Positions 60,524 to 64,000 of a stretch of DNA of 64,000 nt are shown one piece after another. The notes below the pieces were generated by a model. The model had not been told where the DNA came from and did no database searches. It worked only from the letters and a program-made list of their open reading frames with translations. The stretch spans positions 4,898,001-4,962,000 of the forward strand of contig NZ_CP078145.1 of the NCBI RefSeq assembly GCF_019222765.1, given 5' to 3'. How positions within the stretch are numbered: position 1 is the stretch's first letter; each line of letters opens with the position of its first letter. The position numbers were made by a program, and so were the translations under genes. The stretch comes from Nocardia iowensis. GTDB lineage: Bacteria > Actinomycetota > Actinomycetes > Mycobacteriales > Mycobacteriaceae.

Positions 60524-61737
60524 GCCCGCACCTCGTCCATGGCACCGAAGATGGTGATCGCGTTGTTGCCGCCGAAGGCGAACCCGTTGTTCTGGACCGT
60601 GCGCACGCGCGCGGTCCGCGCAACATTGGCAACCGGGTCCAGCCACGGCATGTCGGGATCCTGGTTGCGCCAATTGACGGTCGGCGGAAGGAACCCGTCG
60701 GCGATGGCCAGCGTCGACGCGATCGCGCCGAACCCACTCGCCGCCCCCATCGTGTGACCGAGCATCGACTTGATGGAGCTCACCGGCGGCGGCCGGTCGC
60801 CGAACACGTCACGGATCGCCCTCGCCTCGACGAGATCGTTGGCCCGCGTACCGGTTCCGTGCGCGCAGATGTAGTCGATGTCGCCTGGTGCGACGCCCGC
60901 ACTGCGGTGCGCCTGCCGGACACACTCGGCGATGTCGTCCTGGTTCGGTGCCACCATATGGTGGGCGTCGCAGTTGAGGCCGTAGCCGAGCATCTCGGCA
61001 TAGATCCGCGCGCCGCGAGCCCGCGCGTGCTCGAATGTCTCCAGCACGAGGGCGGCGCCGCCCTCGCCGGTGAGGATGCCCGAACGGTCCCGATCGAACG
61101 GTGAACAGGCGCGCTCCGCGAGCGCACCCATCCGGTAGAAGCCGGCGTGCGCCCACCGGCACACCGAATCCGCGCCGCCGGCAACCATCACGTCCGCGCT
61201 GCCGGAGCACAGGTGCTCGTAGGCGTACGCCAGCGCGTAATTGCTCGCCGAACACGCGGTCGTGATCGTGATCGACGGTCCGGACGCATCCAGTTCCTCA
61301 CTCACCGCATGTGCGAGGCGTGCGGCGGGCACGAGCTCGACCAGCTTCGGATCCAGTGCCTCGAACCCGCCCGCCACCTGCTGGGCCGTAAGTGCCTCCA
61401 CGACTTGCGATTCCCCGCTCGTCGTGCCCACTACCGCACCGATGCGGTCGCGCGCTACGTCGCCCATGCCCAGCCCGGCATCGTCGACGGCCAAGCGCGC
61501 CGCCGCCGCGGCAAACAGGCTGGTGCGCCCCCAACTCGCCGGGTCGACCCGGCGGACCATGGCCTGTGGCGCGAACCCGTGGACCTCTCCGCCGTGCACG
61601 TAGGGGAAGCCGGTCGAATCGAAGCCGGCGATCTCGGAGGTGCCGATCCGCCCGGCCCGCAATCCTCGGCCGAAGTCGGCGACACCGATGCCGATACTCG
61701 ACACCGGGCCGAGGCCGGTGACGACAACCCGGTCCAC
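60520..61737 (-). CDS. Type II ketosynthase, canonical (KS-1)
   Basis: 405 aa from GTG at 61737. All FabF-type motifs: TTACSASNYALAYAYEH (Cys), YICAHGTGTRAND (His) and SMLGHTMGAASGF (His), with NNGFAFGGNNA near the end. Likely forms a heterodimer with the following CLF-like protein to extend acyl chains on the ACP by decarboxylative condensation with malonyl-ACP. Starts 2 bp after the ACP stop. No malonyl transferase gene is in the operon, so a fatty-acid one is presumably shared. Confidence 0.92.
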   Translation of the reverse strand: MDRVVVTGLGPVSSIGIGVADFGRGLRAGRIGTSEIAGFDSTGFPYVHGGEVHGFAPQAMVRRVDPASWGRTSLFAAAAARLAVDDAGLGMGDVARDRIGAVVGTTSGESQVVEALTAQQVAGGFEALDPKLVELVPAARLAHAVSEELDASGPSITITTACSASNYALAYAYEHLCSGSADVMVAGGADSVCRWAHAGFYRMGALAERACSPFDRDRSGILTGEGGAALVLETFEHARARGARIYAEMLGYGLNCDAHHMVAPNQDDIAECVRQAHRSAGVAPGDIDYICAHGTGTRANDLVEARAIRDVFGDRPPPVSSIKSMLGHTMGAASGFGAIASTLAIADGFLPPTVNWRNQDPDMPWLDPVANVARTARVRTVQNNGFAFGGNNAITIFGAMDEVRA

Positions 61738-61739
61738 TG

Positions 61740-61997
61740 TCAGCCCGCGTCCAGATAACGTTGCACCAGGTCCTCGACCGCCTTCATATTGCGCATTTCC
61801 GGCAATTCGTACTGCGGCACGTCGATGCCGAATCGCTTCTCGATGCGCGCCAGGATCTCGATTGCCCGCAACGAATCCGCGTCGTACTCCGACACGAAAT
61901 CCGCTGTGTCCGATAGCTCTTCGGGTTCGATTTCGAGCACTTCGGCGACGATTTCGCGCAATTGCGCCTTCAGTTCTTTGCTCGGCACCATGGTCAT
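61740..61997 (-). CDS. Acyl carrier protein of the type II polyketide synthase
   Basis: 85 aa. Ser in SEYDADSLRAIEILARIEKRF (D-S-L motif) is the phosphopantetheine site; KELKAQLREIVAEVLEIEPEEL is helix I. Acidic and of normal length. Overlaps the dehydratase gene start region by ATGA and is placed between the dehydratases and KS-1, the normal order in reducing type II loci. It carries the growing chain. Confidence 0.93.
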   Translation of the reverse strand: MTMVPSKELKAQLREIVAEVLEIEPEELSDTADFVSEYDADSLRAIEILARIEKRFGIDVPQYELPEMRNMKAVEDLVQRYLDAG

Positions 61998-62515
61998 TCT
62001 GCCTCTCGCTCCGTGACATTTTCTCGGTTCTTGATATGCGGGCGTACTGCCGACGACGGCCGGACCGTGGCGGCGAAGGTGCCGACCTCGGCCACCAGCC
62101 GGTCCCCTATCGAGGTCGTCCCCGACGCGAACGCGGTGTCACCGATCTGCGCGTCGAGGCAAATTCGATGGCACAGCAGATCGCCCGGGTAGGCGGCGGA
62201 ATGTATTCGGCAATTCCGTGCCGCCCCGAACAACAGCACGCCATCCGCTGCGGACTCGCGCCCCGCTATCCACAGCAGTGCCGCCGCCTGGCCGAACGAC
62301 TCGAGCAGCAGCGATACCGGATATGCCCACGCGTCCGAATCCGCCGTTTCAGCGATGCCCTGATAACACGGCTCGCAGGCGGTCACCGCCTTGATCGCGT
62401 GCACGGATTCGCCGGGCACGAGATCGAGCACCTGATCCAGCAATAGCATCGGATAACGCTGCGGTAGCAAGCGCCGGATCTGTCCGTGGTCGCGCATGAT
62501 CAGTTCCCGTGTCAT
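61994..62515 (-). CDS. Hotdog dehydratase-like subunit lacking the catalytic His (DH-2)
   Basis: 173 aa, FabZ-like: IRRLLPQRYPMLLLDQVLDL aligns with the FabZ start and YPVSLLLESFGQAAALLW holds the Glu position. But the GHFPGxP stretch with the catalytic His is replaced by EPCYQGIAETADSDAW. It likely needs the partner DH-1 and forms a heterodimer, as known for dehydratase pairs of reducing type II polyketide synthases. ATG at 62515 shares one base with DH-1's stop. Confidence 0.83.
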   Translation of the reverse strand: MTRELIMRDHGQIRRLLPQRYPMLLLDQVLDLVPGESVHAIKAVTACEPCYQGIAETADSDAWAYPVSLLLESFGQAAALLWIAGRESAADGVLLFGAARNCRIHSAAYPGDLLCHRICLDAQIGDTAFASGTTSIGDRLVAEVGTFAATVRPSSAVRPHIKNRENVTEREAE

Positions 62516-62973
62516 CAGCTGCCCGCGAATTCCGCGGTGATCGCGGCGATCCGGAGGCCGTCGTCTCGACAACACCGGGACCGGACGACGAAGATGCCGG
62601 GTTCGGCGCTCGCTCGCACGCTGACGTCCAGGTGCATCGTGTCCCCCGGGAAGATCGGCGCCAGGAAGCGCATCGACCGCACCGCCGACAGCCGGACCGA
62701 ACGCCCGGCGAGCACTTGGCGGATCGCCTGGTCGAGGCATTCCAGGATGAAAACCCCTGGTAGCACGGGAAAGCCGGGAAAATGCCCGACAAGATAGGGT
62801 TCGTCGTCCATAACGTGCTTGACCGCGCGAAAGACCAGCTCGTCCCGTCGGCCGTCGGCGACCCACGCATCGAGATCGGGCGGCACCCGCAGCTCATCGA
62901 CCGCGGCGAGCGGGGCGGCCCGCATGCCACGCACGGGCGCCAGCGGACGATAGCGGTCGAGGCTGCCGGTCAC
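62515..62973 (-). CDS. Hotdog 3-hydroxyacyl-ACP dehydratase (DH-1)
   Basis: 152 aa. [19 protein letters not shown] contains the catalytic His and the PGV-Glu pattern of FabA/FabZ enzymes; [17 protein letters not shown] follows as usual. GTG start overlaps the FabG stop (GTGA). It should remove water from 3-hydroxyacyl-ACP to give trans-2-enoyl groups; repeated with no enoyl reductase in the locus, this would build a conjugated polyene (inference). Confidence 0.87.
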   Translation of the reverse strand: MTGSLDRYRPLAPVRGMRAAPLAAVDELRVPPDLDAWVADGRRDELVFRAVKHVMDDEPYLVGHFPGFPVLPGVFILECLDQAIRQVLAGRSVRLSAVRSMRFLAPIFPGDTMHLDVSVRASAEPGIFVVRSRCCRDDGLRIAAITAEFAGS

Positions 62974-63710
62974 AATGTCAGGCCTCCGTCGACGGCGAAC
63001 GTCTGGCCGGTGATGTAGGAAGCCGCATCGGAAATGAGGAAAGCCACCAGCGGAGCGACATCACCGGGTTCGCCGAGGCGGCCCAGCGGAATCGAATCGA
63101 GCGCGTCCTTTCGCTTTGCCGCGGGGAGCCCTTTGGTCATGTCCGTCTCGATGAAGCCGGGCGCGACCACATTGACGCGGACACCGTACGGCGCCACCTC
63201 CTTGGCCAGCGATTTACTCATCCCGATGATGCCCGCCTTCGACGCCGAATAGTTGCTTTGCGTCGCGCTTCCGTAGATACCGGCAACCGACGAAATATTG
63301 ACGACAACCCCGCGTCTACGCTTCATGAATCTGTACAGCACCGATCGACAGAAATTCCAGGTGCCGGTGAGATTGGTGTCGATGACGGCATCCCAGTCGT
63401 CCCGGGGCATCAATACGATCGGATTGTCCCGGACGATCCCGGCATTGTTTATCAACGCGCCCACCGGGCCCACCGATCGGTACGCAGCGGTCACAAACCT
63501 GTCGACCGCATCCGAGTCACGGACATCGCATGCCCCGAGATAAAACGGCACACCAATGGCCGCGAGCTCGGCTTTGATCTTCATCGAGTCTTCGCTTTCG
63601 GCCGAATAGCATCCCGCGATCGCGTAATTGCGGGCAGCGAGATGCAGTGCGAGCGTCCGTCCGATTCCCCGGGAAGCGCCGGTGACGAGTGCACAGAAAT
63701 GATCAGCCAA
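62970..63710 (-). CDS. 3-oxoacyl-ACP reductase, FabG-like SDR
   Basis: 246 aa. [15 protein letters not shown] cofactor loop, NNAGIVRDN (typical of FabG), [21 protein letters not shown] with Tyr/Lys catalytic residues, [12 protein letters not shown] and the ending [15 protein letters not shown]. Start TTG at 63710 with GGAGGG six bases upstream; no better start is near. First gene of the polyketide operon that runs on the minus strand to 51356. An attaTCTA-type -10 box (TAGAAT at 63761-63756 on the minus strand) may lie upstream. Confidence 0.9.
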   Translation of the reverse strand: MADHFCALVTGASRGIGRTLALHLAARNYAIAGCYSAESEDSMKIKAELAAIGVPFYLGACDVRDSDAVDRFVTAAYRSVGPVGALINNAGIVRDNPIVLMPRDDWDAVIDTNLTGTWNFCRSVLYRFMKRRRGVVVNISSVAGIYGSATQSNYSASKAGIIGMSKSLAKEVAPYGVRVNVVAPGFIETDMTKGLPAAKRKDALDSIPLGRLGEPGDVAPLVAFLISDAASYITGQTFAVDGGLTL

Positions 63711-63834
63711 GGCACCCTCCGGATTTGCCGATGCTGCTATTTGGAGTCGTAGGCAATTCTACTTCCGAAAGCGAGCAACCAGAACGCATCGCTGCGCGAA
63801 TGCCGAGGCGATTATTGTCCATAGCGAGTACCTG
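63711..63834 (-). promoter_or_regulatory. Probable promoter region of the polyketide operon
   Basis: 124-bp gap, less GC-rich than its surroundings, between a CoA-transferase gene end and the FabG start. TAGAAT on the minus strand at 63761-63756 is a possible -10 box; no good -35 box was found. No inverted repeat seen. Confidence 0.4.
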
Positions 63835-64000
63835 TTAAATCGCACCGGCGCCGCGGAGTGCGGCGATGTCCGACCCGCTCAAACCGATTTCGGCCAGTAC
63901 GGTTTCGGTGGCCGATCCAGGCGCGGGCGCCCCGAAACGAACCCGCGTCGGCGTCCGCGAAAACTTCACCGCCGGTCCGGTGATCGGCGCGGTCGTCCCG
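63835..64000 (-). CDS. CaiB/BaiF family III CoA-transferase, C-terminal part only
   Basis: Only the last 55 residues are in the window; the gene continues beyond its end. The minus-strand frame reads GPAVKFSRTPTRVRFGAPAPG, then ETVLAEIGLSGSDIAALR and AGAI with stop TAA at 63837-63835. This pattern (GxxVKFS...P...G..T..VLAELG.s..eI..LR..G.I) is the standard C-terminus of class III CoA-transferases. It is upstream of the FabG operon on the same strand; whether it belongs to the cluster cannot be told. Confidence 0.75.
   Translation of the reverse strand, partial: GTTAPITGPAVKFSRTPTRVRFGAPAPGSATETVLAEIGLSGSDIAALRGAGAI

Noticed and set aside
21000..64000. A nocobactin/mycobactin locus
   Set aside because: No lysine N-oxygenase, MbtI-type synthase or oxazoline-lysine modules were seen; the modules here are cysteine type with a thiazolinyl reductase.
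1..64000. tRNA, rRNA, riboswitch, insertion sequence or phage attachment site
   Set aside because: None could be recognised by eye; small structured RNAs could still be missed without a covariance search.

Overview
The window is high-GC actinobacterial DNA, most likely Nocardia or a close mycolic-acid relative. The reasons are the EthA/MymA-like flavin monooxygenases, a VirS-like AraC regulator, MpaB-type oxygenase, mycobacterial-style hydrolase/SDR/P450 operons and several cytochrome P450 genes. The genus call is inference. No rRNA, tRNA, CRISPR array or insertion sequence was seen.

Left part (1-17.3 kb) is ordinary accessory chromosome: the end of a polysaccharide deacetylase, a TetR gene with two tandem palindromic operators, an oxidative operon (P450, Baeyer-Villiger/EthA-like monooxygenase, SDR, alpha/beta hydrolase), a double-HTH MerR regulator, small membrane proteins, an AtoE-type transporter, a papain-like hydrolase, an XRE regulator with a membrane partner, a second Baeyer-Villiger enzyme behind a 19-bp tandem-repeat array next to an AraC gene, and an MpaB-like oxygenase/TetR divergent pair that shares a palindrome. 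A tiny membrane ORF (39 aa) and the degraded tail of a further Baeyer-Villiger gene follow.

Middle and right part (about 17.3-64 kb) looks like one large natural-product locus or two fused ones. Block A is a pyochelin-type assembly line: a salicylate-type AMP ligase, NRPS 1 (ArCP-Cy-A-T), NRPS 2 (TubC docking-Cy-A with embedded methyltransferase-T-TE-like) and a thiazolinyl imide reductase. Both adenylation domains read as cysteine-specific. The TE-like end of NRPS 2 lacks its serine and appears cut short. Between and around these lie an aminotransferase/acyl-CoA dehydrogenase pair, an FMN oxygenase, a fatty acyl-AMP ligase with its own carrier protein, a free-standing condensation-like domain with a changed active site, a class D flavin monooxygenase and a P450. 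Block B (43.0-51.4 kb, plus strand) is tailoring: two P450s, three SAM methyltransferases, a NodU/CmcH-type carbamoyltransferase and a VOC protein. Block C (51.4-63.7 kb, minus strand) is a tightly overlapped type II polyketide set of the highly reducing (polyene) kind: FabG, two hotdog dehydratases, ACP, four ketosynthase-like proteins, a double-hotdog thioesterase-like protein, a DsbA/GST-kappa-like protein, class II aldolase, nitroreductase, AMP ligase and P450. Blocks B and C meet tail to tail with no base between their stop codons.

Inference: the locus could make a polyene-type acyl chain and an aryl-thiazoline peptide that are joined or co-decorated by P450s, methylation and carbamoylation. 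SGNH hydrolase, MFS exporter and a macrolide-type glycosyltransferase at 17-21.7 kb may supply export and self-protection. No salicylate synthase, iron-uptake gene or regulator gene was seen inside 21.9-63.7 kb, so siderophore function is not assured. Two P450 genes 12 kb apart share an identical 234-bp block, which points to recent gene conversion. All alignments, residue codes and promoter calls were made by eye.
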